Shown: positions 53,950-63,729, numbered from the stretch's first letter. The stretch: DNA of 64,000 bases from Promethearchaeota archaeon (GCA_008080735.1 SHMW01000009.1:6883-70882); one strand, 5' to 3'. Translations and numbers: made by a program. Notes: generated by a model not told the origin, from the sequence alone.

Positions 53950-55556
53950 GCATATTTTTCTAAAAATTGGATAAATTCAATCTGTTCTTCAGAGTCCATA
54001 TATTTAAGCTGTTTAGCGATTTTTTCATAGTTTTCTGGTTTTACATTAGGAAGTTTTCTAATTTTGTCAATTAATTTTTGTGGAATCCTTTCTTGATAAA
54101 GAGTGATAATGGCTTCTATATATTTTATTTGTTGCTCTTTTGTTAAAAAGGCCAGTTCTCTGAGTAATTCTTGCTTTTCCTTTTTGGGAATCTTTAAATC
54201 AATAATTCTCTCTCGAATATCTTTTGAAAGTACTGCAAATATTTTTGCAAAATATTCTTTCACAAGTTTTTTATCTTTCTCATTTTTTACGGGCAGAAGT
54301 GATTCATGTAATTTGGTCTCAATTTCCTCTTCCTTATATTTTGAAATCTCTTGTTCTCTACTTTTTTTCTCTTCCAACTCTTCCTTTTTTATTTTTGTGA
54401 TTTCCTTTTTAACTTGTTCCTTTTTTTCTTCGGTTATTTCGATTTTTTCGGGTTCTTTAACCGAATCTATTTCTTGGAGGTCTGGTTTTGGTAATTTCTC
54501 TTCCCTTTCTTGGGGGACGGGTTTTGCTGGTTCCTTTTCTTGAGATTTTTCTCTTTTCAATTGGATCTCTTCTTTTTTATATCCTTCAGGCTTAGCAAGA
54601 TATAAAATGAATAAGAGAATTCCTTTTAGCAAGATAAATATCCCAGCGGAAAAAAACATCACGCTAAGAACTCCTAAAATAAAGGTTCTCACGCCGTCTT
54701 TGACTTTAAAGGATTGTTTATATTTTATTTTATTTTTTAAATGATAATCTATAATTAAGGGAATAATAGCTAAAAGTAGAAACACACCATATACGATGAG
54801 ATAAGGAAAAATCTTCATAATATTGGAGGGGGAGATATACAGTAAATATAAGCCGAATGGCTCACCTTGGATCTCAATACCACCACCAAATAAAGCAGTG
54901 AATACAAAAATTATTATGATAAAACCGGCTTTAGAAGAGAAATGGTTCAGTGAATTTTTCGCCAGCAGACCTATATCGTATGCATTTTCCCCTGTGTTTT
55001 TTCTATTCAAGATTACAAATAATATTAATAATATTCCTTTGAGTAATAGGAATGCTCCAGAGCCGTAAATTATGCATCCTAATATACCAAAACAAAATCC
55101 ATCAAGAAGAATATCTCCATACTTACCTTCTTGGATATGTTTTGAAATATATCGTTTATCTATGGCAGTAATAATAATACCTATGATTCCGAGGAGTGAT
55201 TGACGAATGACTATTAGCATCCAATCATCGAGATTCCAGATTATTTCCAATATCATCGCGAAAGCTACAAGTGCTCCGATTAAGCTGATAATATAAGTAA
55301 ATTTATTGAGATTCTGAATTGCCTTATTTAAGGAGGAGTAGGTTTTGGGTTTATGAAGAGATTTCGTAAAACTTCTTGGATAAGATCTTCTTTCAGGAGC
55401 CTCAAATTGTCTCTGAGTAAATCTTTTCCCCTCTAAACTAAACGGTTTACCACAATGTTCACAATAAACTTGAGTTCCCTCTTCAATTAACTGCGATAGT
55501 TCATCTGGAAAAAGATACCCGCACTCTGAGCACACAAACACTTTTTTCTTAGACAT
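53946..55556 (-). CDS. zinc-ribbon, polytopic membrane and coiled-coil protein
   Basis: 536 residues. An N-terminal zinc ribbon (CSECGYLFPD...YCEHCGKPF, residues 8-42), a linker (45-80), six or more TM helices (about 88-325), a Lys/Glu-rich charged region (about 330-430) and a helical C-terminal module (about 435-536). The N-terminal ribbon would be cytosolic. No enzyme signature. It overlaps by four bases the downstream winged-helix regulator, a two-gene design that could be a split version of the membrane regulator at 2003. The low-complexity Lys/Glu region is not informative about ancestry. Confidence 0.7.
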   Translation of the reverse strand: MSKKKVFVCSECGYLFPDELSQLIEEGTQVYCEHCGKPFSLEGKRFTQRQFEAPERRSYPRSFTKSLHKPKTYSSLNKAIQNLNKFTYIISLIGALVAFAMILEIIWNLDDWMLIVIRQSLLGIIGIIITAIDKRYISKHIQEGKYGDILLDGFCFGILGCIIYGSGAFLLLKGILLILFVILNRKNTGENAYDIGLLAKNSLNHFSSKAGFIIIIFVFTALFGGGIEIQGEPFGLYLLYISPSNIMKIFPYLIVYGVFLLLAIIPLIIDYHLKNKIKYKQSFKVKDGVRTFILGVLSVMFFSAGIFILLKGILLFILYLAKPEGYKKEEIQLKREKSQEKEPAKPVPQEREEKLPKPDLQEIDSVKEPEKIEITEEKKEQVKKEITKIKKEELEEKKSREQEISKYKEEEIETKLHESLLPVKNEKDKKLVKEYFAKIFAVLSKDIRERIIDLKIPKKEKQELLRELAFLTKEQQIKYIEAIITLYQERIPQKLIDKIRKLPNVKPENYEKIAKQLKYMDSEEQIEFIQFLEKYA

Positions 55557-55820
55557 ATATCACACTGACTTATATGTGTTATTTGTTTTTTATAGTTTAT
55601 TTTTTTTGTTATTTTCGCAAATTTGCTACTCTTAGATTTATTATTCTATATAATTCTTATTCAACTCTTTTTTCTAATTTGATATACAAATCAGTTCAGC
55701 AATTTAAAAATAACATTCTCTATGAAAAATGTTGTTTTAATAATAAAAAATAAAATGGAGTCCAATTTTTTCATATCGGATCTATTAAAATTAGCTAAAG
55801 GTCAAATCTCGATTTCTTTT
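55557..55820. other. 264-base AT-rich intergenic region
   Basis: Contains poly-T/A runs and a probable promoter for the minus-strand gene starting at 55556 (tatatgtgttatttg on the plus strand). No ORF or hairpin of note. Confidence 0.4.
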
Positions 55821-56693
55821 TCACATTAAATTCTTGATTTGTGGAAGTGATTTTACCAGTGTTTGAATTGCCCTGTCTATTCCATTTTCCATATCTGGGT
55901 GGATTTCATTCGTTTCTAAGAGGTCATATTCGGTTCCCGGAAGATCGGAAACGGCTAAAATCGCGCTTGTTTCGAGATTATATTGTTTTCCCAATAAAAA
56001 CATGACACTTGACTCCATATCAATCGCCTCAACGTTTATGGCTCTCATTGCGTTGAGAAAATCGGTAGTCTCACAGAAAAGGGCATCGGTCGTCCATAGA
56101 TCAACTTTTTTAAGATTTTTTGGATATAATTTTCTACCCTCCTTGAATAAAGTATTTGTTAAATCTTCATGAGGGGTGGTAATAAATATCTCAGGACAAC
56201 CTGCGATTAAACTTTGAAATCTGCTTATGGGATTTGAAACAGAGCCAAAACGCGTTGAAAGTCCGGGAAATTTCAAGATATATTGAGGAGAAGTTCCATC
56301 ACCGCAATAGGTAGCATTTGGAATGATAACATCTCCGATATTAATATTTGAACTTAACCCTGAAACGCCACCACAAAAATCTACACGAATTATCTTCTTT
56401 GCTTTAGTTCTTCTGAGACTCTCAATCATGATGGCCATATTTGGAGCTCCTACATGACATTGAATAATACTCACTCTTATCCCATTAATAATCCCATTAT
56501 AGACTTTTCCTTGTTTATTTTTACCATCTAATTTATTTACCAACTTTTTCATTACAGCTTTTACTGTTGGAAGAATGACGATATCATTTACATGATCTGG
56601 TTTTGTTTCTAGAAACATTCGGACAATTTTTTCATCAACATCGATAAATTTCAATCCTAAATTCAAAAGCTCAGATTTAATTCTGTTTATCAT
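55821..56693 (-). CDS. nucleoside phosphorylase (PNP/UDP family)
   Basis: 290 residues with the trimeric/hexameric nucleoside phosphorylase I signature: the GAPNMAIMIESLRRTKAKKIIRV segment, FCGGVSGL, DVIIPNATYCGDG and the substrate-ribose motif EAIDMESSVMFLLG. Cleaves purine or uridine nucleosides to base and ribose 1-phosphate. Base specificity is not visible. Cytoplasmic; divergent from taw1 over about 130 bases. Confidence 0.9.
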   Translation of the reverse strand: MINRIKSELLNLGLKFIDVDEKIVRMFLETKPDHVNDIVILPTVKAVMKKLVNKLDGKNKQGKVYNGIINGIRVSIIQCHVGAPNMAIMIESLRRTKAKKIIRVDFCGGVSGLSSNINIGDVIIPNATYCGDGTSPQYILKFPGLSTRFGSVSNPISRFQSLIAGCPEIFITTPHEDLTNTLFKEGRKLYPKNLKKVDLWTTDALFCETTDFLNAMRAINVEAIDMESSVMFLLGKQYNLETSAILAVSDLPGTEYDLLETNEIHPDMENGIDRAIQTLVKSLPQIKNLM

Positions 56694-56826
56694 ATTAAAC
56701 CAATTTGTTATTTTTTATAAGTTAGATTCTATTTATATCTACACTTATAATTCTAAATTGAAATCCTTATTATTTTTAGTTTTTTATTGTTAATAAGGAT
56801 AAATGAGATTTATGTGATTTGGTTAT

Positions 56827-58113
56827 ATGAAAAATCGGTATATCAAGGATAATACTATTACAAATGAGTTTGTTGAAACCTATACAAAATCGACTTACAG
56901 AATAATTGGCGACCATAAGCATACTGCGATTAAGCCATGCCATTGGTTAGAACAAAAATTAATGACTGGCAGATCAAATCGTAATTGTTATAAAGAAGTT
57001 TTTGGCGTTGAGAGTCATAGATGTCTTCAAAATACTCCATCACTGCCCTTTTGCAATCATCAGTGCGTCTTTTGTTGGAGAGATATCGAGCAAGGATCAA
57101 TAGGAAGTGAATTTTTAGTTGAGCCCGATAATCCCGAAGATTTGGTAGAGGAAATGTTTCGTCATCAACAAGATATAATTAAAAATCATTTACCCCTCAA
57201 AAGATATCTCGATAACTATGAGATTATGATTGATCTTGTTTATTATATGCTTCTCCATGATGGATTACATAGTATTGATTCCCTTGCCACCCATATCCAT
57301 GTAAGTAAGAATAAAATCACACGAGCATTGAATCTCCTTAAAAATCAAGGCTTCATCACCCCAATTGGTACAGATATGAAGCATTATGAGTTGAATTATG
57401 AAATAAAAAATTCATTAGAAACGAAAGACGAAGCAGAGCTTTTAATAAAAAGAGAATTAACCAGTCCAGATGACATCATGCGAGCACATTCAGAAGCTTT
57501 ATATCCCAATCATGCGGCAATATCATTAGATGGAGAACCACTTTTATACCCTCGAATTTCAGAGTTAATTCATGAATTTAAAAAACGGAACATGACTACT
57601 TTTGTCGTGACCAATGGAACTCTTCCGCAAAGAATCGAAAAATTATCTCCCCTTCCTTCTCAATTATACATCACCCTACCCGCACCCAATGAAAAAGTCT
57701 ACAAAAAAACCTGTAGACCTATGATTAAAAATGGGTGGGAAAATATTATGGAGAGCATAAATTTAGTTGATTCACTTTCCACTAGAACTTTAATACGGTT
57801 AACTGCGGTTCAAAACCTTAATATTGATGGTTATTTGGATGAATATATCAGTCTAATTGAAAAAGCCAATCCAAATTTCTTTGAAATAAAAGGATTTACC
57901 TTACAAGCAAAAGCATTAGACATCAATAAAAGACTAAAGAGCGACCAACCAGTTCAAGACTTTTTTCCGGATTATCAAAATCTCAAACAATTAGCAATAG
58001 AATTCGAGAAAAAGAGCGGTTTTCCTATAATATATACAAATGAGACCAGTCGAGACATTTTATTCGCTGTGGATTGGAACAAAAATAAAGACCCTATAAT
58101 CAAGAAGCCTTAA
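56827..58113 (+). CDS. taw1: tRNA 4-demethylwyosine synthase (TYW1-like) with inserted winged helix
   Basis: 428 residues, longer than the archaeal average of about 310-350. Radical SAM cluster motif in FCNHQCVFCWRD (Cys76, Cys80, Cys83), and HAAISLDGEPLLYP and TNGTLPQRIE are conserved. Between them (about 131-190) an extra DNA-binding-like winged helix is inserted: LVYYMLLHDGLHSIDSLATH, then VSKNKITRALNLLKNQGF. Taw1 makes the imidazo ring of wyosine at position 37 of tRNA-Phe. The insertion is not part of the known Taw1 core. Gene orientation opposite to the phosphorylase upstream; converges with apgM (8 bases). Confidence 0.9.
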   Translation: MKNRYIKDNTITNEFVETYTKSTYRIIGDHKHTAIKPCHWLEQKLMTGRSNRNCYKEVFGVESHRCLQNTPSLPFCNHQCVFCWRDIEQGSIGSEFLVEPDNPEDLVEEMFRHQQDIIKNHLPLKRYLDNYEIMIDLVYYMLLHDGLHSIDSLATHIHVSKNKITRALNLLKNQGFITPIGTDMKHYELNYEIKNSLETKDEAELLIKRELTSPDDIMRAHSEALYPNHAAISLDGEPLLYPRISELIHEFKKRNMTTFVVTNGTLPQRIEKLSPLPSQLYITLPAPNEKVYKKTCRPMIKNGWENIMESINLVDSLSTRTLIRLTAVQNLNIDGYLDEYISLIEKANPNFFEIKGFTLQAKALDINKRLKSDQPVQDFFPDYQNLKQLAIEFEKKSGFPIIYTNETSRDILFAVDWNKNKDPIIKKP

Positions 58114-58120
58114 TTCGATA

Positions 58121-59344
58121 TCATGGATTCAGAAATATTTTCATAAAACGTTCTCCATTCTCAATTAATTTATACTCCCCATATTTTCCGCTTAATTCTG
58201 AAAATGGTCTTTTAGTATTATGTTTATAATCCGGATTAAAAATAGCAAATGGAACGGGTTCGGCTGAATGGGTTCGTATCTCACATGGAGTAGGATGATC
58301 TGGTAAAACACCAATAATCAATTCATTGCTAAAATCTTTTTCTGCTCGAAGTAGTGGACCCATAACTTTCTCATCAAAATCTTTTAAGGCATCTATTTTC
58401 TTTTTCGGATCACCAGTATGCCCCATCTCATCAATAGCTTCAATATGCAAATAGACGAAGTCTCTTTGCTTCAGTTCATTTATAGCGGCCTCTACTTTTC
58501 CCGCATAATTCGTATCTGGGAGTCCTGTTGCTCCTTCCACATGTATGGGTTTTAGTCCCGCTGCGATTCCTAACCCAAAAATCAAATCGACCGCAGAAAT
58601 TACCGAACCATTAAGGCCATATTTCTTATAAAAAGGCTGGATTTTTGGTTTTTTGCCTCCACTCCATGGCCAAATATTCGTTGCGATGTTCTTTCCGATT
58701 TCTTTTCTATTTTGATTTATAGTATGAGGGACTAATAATGTATTACTTTTTTCTATCAATTCGATTATTTTTTCTGCAGTTTTTTGGGCTCTCTTATCCT
58801 CATAATTGGAAGGTTTTGGAAGATATTCTTTATAGGATTCATCCAGAACATCATGAGGGGGAGTAGTGATGATATTTTCTGAAAATACAGTCCCATTTAG
58901 TTTTAATATGTGTCTGTATTGTACACCAGGATAAAAATCAATACCATCTTCTGCTAAATGTTTTTGAAGAAATTGTATTAACTCTTGACTTTCAGGGGTG
59001 GAGATATGCCCCGAAGAATAATCTTTAATTAAATCATTCTTAATAGTTATTAAATTGCATCTAAAAGCTATATCAGTATCATTCAAGGGAACATTAGCAC
59101 TCAATGCTTCCAATGGGCCCCTTCCTGTGAGATCCTTTTCTGGATTATATCCCATTATTGTCATATTGGCACATTCACTCCCAGGCTTCATACCTTTTGG
59201 GATTGTCCTAAGTAATCCCATTTTCCCATGGGAGGCGATCCAATCCAAATTAGGAGTTTGAGTTGCTTCAAAGATTGTTTTATTACCCAGAGTTTCGATA
59301 GGCCAATCTGCTGCTCCGTCACATATTATAATTAAAAATTTCAT
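58121..59344 (-). CDS. apgM: cofactor-independent phosphoglycerate mutase, archaeal type
   Basis: 407 residues, alkaline phosphatase superfamily. Metal-binding start LIIICDGAADWP, the GPLEALSANVP region, then HIEAIDEMGHTGDPKKKID, and the late VLPDHPTPCEIRTHSAEPVPF. Interconverts 3- and 2-phosphoglycerate in glycolysis/gluconeogenesis. In place of the usual Ser region the sequence PGSECANMTIMGYNP carries the conserved catalytic Ser candidate. Full length. Confidence 0.95.
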   Translation of the reverse strand: MKFLIIICDGAADWPIETLGNKTIFEATQTPNLDWIASHGKMGLLRTIPKGMKPGSECANMTIMGYNPEKDLTGRGPLEALSANVPLNDTDIAFRCNLITIKNDLIKDYSSGHISTPESQELIQFLQKHLAEDGIDFYPGVQYRHILKLNGTVFSENIITTPPHDVLDESYKEYLPKPSNYEDKRAQKTAEKIIELIEKSNTLLVPHTINQNRKEIGKNIATNIWPWSGGKKPKIQPFYKKYGLNGSVISAVDLIFGLGIAAGLKPIHVEGATGLPDTNYAGKVEAAINELKQRDFVYLHIEAIDEMGHTGDPKKKIDALKDFDEKVMGPLLRAEKDFSNELIIGVLPDHPTPCEIRTHSAEPVPFAIFNPDYKHNTKRPFSELSGKYGEYKLIENGERFMKIFLNP

Positions 59345-59441
59345 TGATTAGTTCCAATTAATGATTATTTAGAATTTTAACTATATTTCCAGAATATTGC
59401 CTTTTTTATGAAATCTCTTTCGAAAATAGATTTTTTAATAT

Positions 59442-60098
59442 TTATTTATCCTGAGCTTCTTGATAATTTCTTAATACATAATAGAGCGCTTGCTTTAAAT
59501 CTCCTAAATTTGTTTTTTTTAATGCGGAAAACTCTAAATAGGGTAGCGCTTGCGCATAGTCATACCCGAAATCGTCCAAATGCACAAGATTCAACCCATA
59601 TTGTCTTGCTGTGTTAACAAAATAAGTTATAATTCTTCTTTTATCAAAAACAGATACTTTGTCAACTTTATTGATTAAAATTATGAGTGGGATAGCGAAT
59701 TCCAGCAAAAATGTAATCAATTCAAAGCTCAAGGGAATTGTCTGCTTCTTTTTATAAAAATATTTCTCAAGCTCGTCCTCAATCCTTAAGATATTAATGA
59801 CCACTAATCCTAAAAAATATCTCCTGTGGTGTTTTTCGATATGCGAGATAGTCTGTTTCTTAATATGTTCCTCTCGTCGATGACTGCTTTTTTTGGCAAA
59901 TCCAAATCCTGGCAGATCTACTATTTCGTACTGCATATCTTCCTGGTGGATCGGTTTGATCAGTAAGGTACTTCCAGGAGTCTTTCCAATTTTACCTTTA
60001 TATCCGCTGGGGTTTGACAAAAGGAGTTTTGTGATAGTACTTTTACCCGTATTAGCATTCCCGATGATTAATAATCGAGGGTGTAAAACGTGCGCCAT
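59442..60098 (-). CDS. engB: EngB/YihA-like GTPase
   Basis: 218 residues. TRAFAC GTPase motifs: IGNANTGKST (P-loop), TPGST (switch I), DLPGFGFAKK (DxxG), INKVD (NKxD) and FSALK. In bacteria EngB promotes 50S subunit assembly; archaeal homologues are assumed to be similar. A long helix-turn (IEKHHRRYFLGLVVINILRIE) sits between switch II and NKVD. It is downstream of the 58-residue zinc-finger gene on the same strand. Confidence 0.9.
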   Translation of the reverse strand: MAHVLHPRLLIIGNANTGKSTITKLLLSNPSGYKGKIGKTPGSTLLIKPIHQEDMQYEIVDLPGFGFAKKSSHRREEHIKKQTISHIEKHHRRYFLGLVVINILRIEDELEKYFYKKKQTIPLSFELITFLLEFAIPLIILINKVDKVSVFDKRRIITYFVNTARQYGLNLVHLDDFGYDYAQALPYLEFSALKKTNLGDLKQALYYVLRNYQEAQDK

Positions 60099-60178
60099 AA
60101 TTGGAAAATCTTATTTTATAAGTTAAGGTAGATAATCAATAAAATGAAATAAAATTTAGGACTTTAAAATTTTTTTAT

Positions 60179-60205
60179 TTCCTTCAGTCCTTAACACTGA
60201 AGGAA
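60179..60205 (+). terminator. perfect 10-bp hairpin between T-runs (possible terminator or RNA structure)
   Basis: TTCCTTCAGT (60179-60188), a 7-base loop and ACTGAAGGAA (60196-60205) pair perfectly. A T-run precedes (ttttttatt), and tactttttac follows. It lies in the 249-base gap between the EngB gene and the zinc-finger gene, both on the minus strand. It could end the zinc-finger transcript (the complementary strand shows ATAAAAAAA after the stem, so a T-run is present only on the plus side). Archaea usually terminate at T-runs without hairpins, so a regulatory or relic function is as likely. Confidence 0.35.
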
Positions 60206-60347
60206 TACTTTTTACATCAGGATGATGATATCGTTTATTATAAGCCACAATTTCTCCGTAAATTACCTGATTAGGTATATGTCAGTCCTCTACTCAAAAA
60301 TGAAATATCGGCAATAATGGTAATAATAAAAATAAAGAAAAATAATG

Positions 60348-60524
60348 CTACTTTTCAAGTTGGTCTCTTAAATACATATTAACTGTCTCGTATTCGGACA
60401 GAATACCGTGTTGAAACTTATTCTTCGCTTTTTCCAGGCATTCCGGACAAATTGCTAAGTTTAAGTCATTTTTGAATTCTTTTTCACAGTCTAAACAAAG
60501 GTGATACTTGTCTAATGTTAACAT
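60348..60524 (-). CDS. small zinc-finger protein, 58 residues
   Basis: Read on the minus strand from ATG at 60524: MLTLDKYHLCLDCEKEF with CxxC at residues 10-13, then ICPECLEKAKNKF with CxxC at 26-29, and a helical end (LSEYETVNMYLRDQLEK). The stop is at 60348. A four-Cys zinc site followed by a helix suggests a protein- or nucleic-acid-binding adaptor. Too short for common gene-finding cut-offs. It lies between EngB and the 286-residue acidic protein, all on the minus strand. Confidence 0.65.
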   Translation of the reverse strand: MLTLDKYHLCLDCEKEFKNDLNLAICPECLEKAKNKFQHGILSEYETVNMYLRDQLEK

Positions 60525-60650
60525 TTTAAAATTCCTATTACTAAAAATTATGTTACAAAAAGTAGTAAAAAGCTGCTTAAATAAAGGGAGGGAGCATAAA
60601 TTTTCTAAATAATTCGTGAAACTGAATAAGCAAATAATAATGAGTAGACC

Positions 60651-61511
60651 TTAGAATTCGGAAAAATCTTCTTCTAAAAATTCTCGGAACATTCGTTTTT
60701 TTTTCTCCTCTTCAATCTGCGGTTTTGTAATTATGGGATCACCTGCTTTTTCCAGTATTTCTTGAATGGTGGTGATATCATAATTGATCTTAAATGATCC
60801 TCCAGTAACGTAGCGAACGACTTGCTCTTGATTTATCTTGAGGCGAAGGATATATCCTAATCCAAAATAAAATTGGTGCTCTGGGATCGGATTTATTGCG
60901 CTCTTACTTGTATCATCTTTAAGCATTTCGTAAAGAATATTTTTACTTGCGGTATGATCTTCGACTTCGAACGCAAGGTAATAGAGCGCATGATACCAAA
61001 TTTTATCTCGTTTGTCTTGAATATAATCCAGAAAATCATCCTCAGTAGTAGCCTCCCGCTGCTCCTCTTCTTTCTTTTTTTCGCGAAGTTCTTCTTGTAT
61101 GCGTTTTTCAATATCGTCAGAAAGAGAAGAGGTGGGTTTTTGAGAGTCTGATTTTCCCTGGGATAAGGTTTCTTCCTGTTTTACCGTATCAACGGCTTGT
61201 TTCATCTGCATCAACTCCTCCAAATCCATTTTTCCAAGATCAGAGAAGTCTACCAGCATCTCTTCTTTCGATTCTAAAGTGTCTTGAACCTCGTCCATAG
61301 GTTCCTCTTCTTCTAAAACTTCAAGGGCTTCTCCACTCTGCTCCACTTCTTTAACTTGAGAGATTGCTTTTTTCATATCTTCAATTTCTTCCATATCTAA
61401 CTCTTCTAAATCAGAATAATCAGACTGGAGCTCCGCAATCTCATTCAAATACACTTGATAATCTTCATTTTCTTCCTTTGCGATTTTATTGTTTTTCTCC
61501 TCTTCGGCCAT
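60651..61511 (-). CDS. acidic helical protein with an internal duplication
   Basis: 286 residues. Two copies of a motif occur in the acidic N-terminal half: YSDLEELDMEEIEDMKKAIS (about 32-51) and FSDLGKMDLEELMQMKQAVD (about 88-107). Each reads [YF]-S-D-L-x-x-[LM]-D-[LM]-E-E-[IL] and then a helix. Residues about 155-250 are a mixed alpha region (WYHALYYLAFEVEDHTASKN, then YFGLGYILRLKINQEQVV) that may be a folded domain. The whole is strongly acidic. No family was recognised. A binding or scaffold role for the repeated short segments is a guess. Confidence 0.6.
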   Translation of the reverse strand: MAEEEKNNKIAKEENEDYQVYLNEIAELQSDYSDLEELDMEEIEDMKKAISQVKEVEQSGEALEVLEEEEPMDEVQDTLESKEEMLVDFSDLGKMDLEELMQMKQAVDTVKQEETLSQGKSDSQKPTSSLSDDIEKRIQEELREKKKEEEQREATTEDDFLDYIQDKRDKIWYHALYYLAFEVEDHTASKNILYEMLKDDTSKSAINPIPEHQFYFGLGYILRLKINQEQVVRYVTGGSFKINYDITTIQEILEKAGDPIITKPQIEEEKKKRMFREFLEEDFSEF

Positions 61512-61625
61512 AACAATCCACCTTACATTAAAGATTCCTTCACATTTAGATTATTTATCTACACATCAATATTATTATGAAAATATAATAATTAAAATTA
61601 TTTTGACCATTTATCATGATAAGCT

Positions 61626-62336
61626 ATGGAAAAAATTGCCTTAGAAAAGTATAAAGGAATTATTTGGGATTTAGATGGAGTTATTTTTGATATAACAGAA
61701 GCTATCAAAAAAGCAGTGGAGGATGGAGTTGAAAAATATAATTTAGATGTCCACGTCGACAGTGTATTACAAGAAGTAGCACATTTAATCGAAGAGATTC
61801 AACATTATCCTGTACCTAAAATTATTCTTAACTCATACAATCTTCTTCAGGTCGATTTTCTAGAAGATATGAGTTATATGAAAAAGCTCAGAATAGCTGT
61901 ATTTCTTTTTAATCAATTTAATGAATACAGGGAAGATTGTACTATTTTTAAGAGAATTGATCAGATCATTGAAAAATTACACGAAAAGAACGTCAAATTG
62001 GCCATCTTAACGAATAATAAAAGTCAATATGCGGAGGAAATTCTTGCGAAATTCAATCTAAGTGTGTATTTCCCGACGATTATCGGATTTAATGATGTGT
62101 CAGAAGTCAAACCCAGTCCAGAGGGAATTCTTAAAATCATTGAAAAGTGGAATATGAAGCCTGAAGAGGTAATATTTATTGGAGATATGACGACAGACGT
62201 AGATGCAGGAAAGGCAGCTGGTGTAAAAATGGTTTGTGTTGCAAGTGGTTTAGCAGAGAAAAATGCCCTTTTAGAGCATGATCCAGACTTTTTAGTGGAA
62301 AATACCACTGAATTAGAGGAAATATTCAATTTTTGA
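61626..62336 (+). CDS. HAD-superfamily phosphatase (phosphoglycolate phosphatase-like)
   Basis: 236 residues. Motif I IIWDLDGVIFD, motif II LAILTNNKSQYA, motif III SEVKPSPEGILKI and motif IV FIGDMTTDVDAGKAAG. The cap is helical (residues about 20-95). These proteins dephosphorylate phosphoglycolate, phosphoserine or similar small metabolites. It converges with the alanine dehydrogenase gene (20 bases between stops). Confidence 0.9.
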   Translation: MEKIALEKYKGIIWDLDGVIFDITEAIKKAVEDGVEKYNLDVHVDSVLQEVAHLIEEIQHYPVPKIILNSYNLLQVDFLEDMSYMKKLRIAVFLFNQFNEYREDCTIFKRIDQIIEKLHEKNVKLAILTNNKSQYAEEILAKFNLSVYFPTIIGFNDVSEVKPSPEGILKIIEKWNMKPEEVIFIGDMTTDVDAGKAAGVKMVCVASGLAEKNALLEHDPDFLVENTTELEEIFNF

Positions 62337-62356
62337 ATCTTTACTTTTATAATTAT

Positions 62357-63469
62357 TTATAGGAGCTCCTCAATATCTTCGAATTTATAATTGAACTCGT
62401 CTGCTATGGGTTTTGAAGTTACCTTTCCTTGAAAAATATTAACCGCTTCCCTTAAGGATTTTTCTTTTCTGAGTGAACTATGTATATCCTCATTTGCTAC
62501 TAACTTTACTAAAAAAGGATACATATTTACTGATAATGCTTCAGTTGAAGTTCGTGGATAGGCACCAGGCATATTAGTAACGCCATAATGGATAATATCT
62601 TCTTGAATAAATATTGGGTCTTCATGAGATGTTGGTTTACTTGTTTCAATACAACCACCTTGATCAATCGCAATATCAACAATAACAGATCCTTTATCCA
62701 TTTGCTGAATCATATCTCTGGAAATTATTCGTGGCGCTTTAGAATCAGGAATATAAACGGAGCCTATTAAGATATTTGCATTTCCTATATAGTCCCTAAG
62801 ATTATGTAAATTGGACATTAAAACAGATATGCCGTTAGGTAAAATCTGATTTAAATAACGAATACGATCCATATTCTTTTCTAAAATAATTACATGAGCA
62901 CCCAAACCATAAGCAGACATAGCAGCACTATATCCTGCTGTGCCTCCTCCAAGTATTACTACGTTTCCACGGTATACCCCCGATGATCCACCCAATAATA
63001 CTCCAGAACCTCCATTATGGGTTGATAATAAATTCGATGCAACAATAATAGACATTTTTCCTGCTATTTCTGACATGGGTTCAAGAATTGGAGCTTCTTT
63101 GTCAATTCTAACTGATTCAAATGCAATAGCTGTAGAATTTCCATCTATAAAAATTTTAGTTAAATTATGATTTGCTGCTAAATGAAGAAACGAAAAAATT
63201 ACAGGTCCGGGTTCAAAAAAATTTAGTTCTTCTTTAACTGGTTCTTTAACTTTAACTATTATATCGGATATGGCATAAGTATCTTTCTTTGAATTAATAA
63301 TCTTTGCTCCAACAGATTCATAATCATTATTAGAAAAACCCGCAATTTTACCAGCATCAGTTTCAACGAAGATTTCATGCCCTTTATTAACTAGGTCTTC
63401 AATATTTGCTGGTATTAACGCAACCCTTCCTTCTCCCTTCTTAATTTCTTTCGGAATACCAATTTTCAA
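62357..63469 (-). CDS. ald: alanine dehydrogenase
   Basis: 370 residues. N-terminal [19 protein letters not shown] with the substrate-binding Arg, VKVKEPV with catalytic Lys, SEIAGKMSI, the NAD-binding [14 protein letters not shown] (Rossmann fold, about 169-182) and the late [14 protein letters not shown]. Converts alanine, NAD+ and water to pyruvate, ammonium and NADH. The start is TTG at 63469 with AGAGGT about nine bases upstream. Confidence 0.95.
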   Translation of the reverse strand: MKIGIPKEIKKGEGRVALIPANIEDLVNKGHEIFVETDAGKIAGFSNNDYESVGAKIINSKKDTYAISDIIVKVKEPVKEELNFFEPGPVIFSFLHLAANHNLTKIFIDGNSTAIAFESVRIDKEAPILEPMSEIAGKMSIIVASNLLSTHNGGSGVLLGGSSGVYRGNVVILGGGTAGYSAAMSAYGLGAHVIILEKNMDRIRYLNQILPNGISVLMSNLHNLRDYIGNANILIGSVYIPDSKAPRIISRDMIQQMDKGSVIVDIAIDQGGCIETSKPTSHEDPIFIQEDIIHYGVTNMPGAYPRTSTEALSVNMYPFLVKLVANEDIHSSLRKEKSLREAVNIFQGKVTSKPIADEFNYKFEDIEELL

Positions 63470-63729
63470 ATTTATTAAACCTCTATAATTAGCTTATATT
63501 TTATATATTCTTTACTTTATTTTTAATTTTTATATATATATGCGTTTTATCTAAGTTAGTTAATCTTTTGAATGGGAATATTGGGGAATCTACTTTACAA
63601 AACATTATTGAAACTTAAAAATATAAAAACTTATCAGACTTAAATCCCTCTTTAGATGAAAAATTAGCAAATAGGAATATAAGAAAATTTTAAAAAAAAC
63701 TTATAAAAGAAATGGAAAATAAGAAAATT

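Noticed and set aside
54103..54543. Plus-strand ORF of 146 codons
   Set aside because: It is antisense to the Lys/Glu-rich region of 53946-55556, giving the Ser/Phe-rich composition typical of shadow frames.
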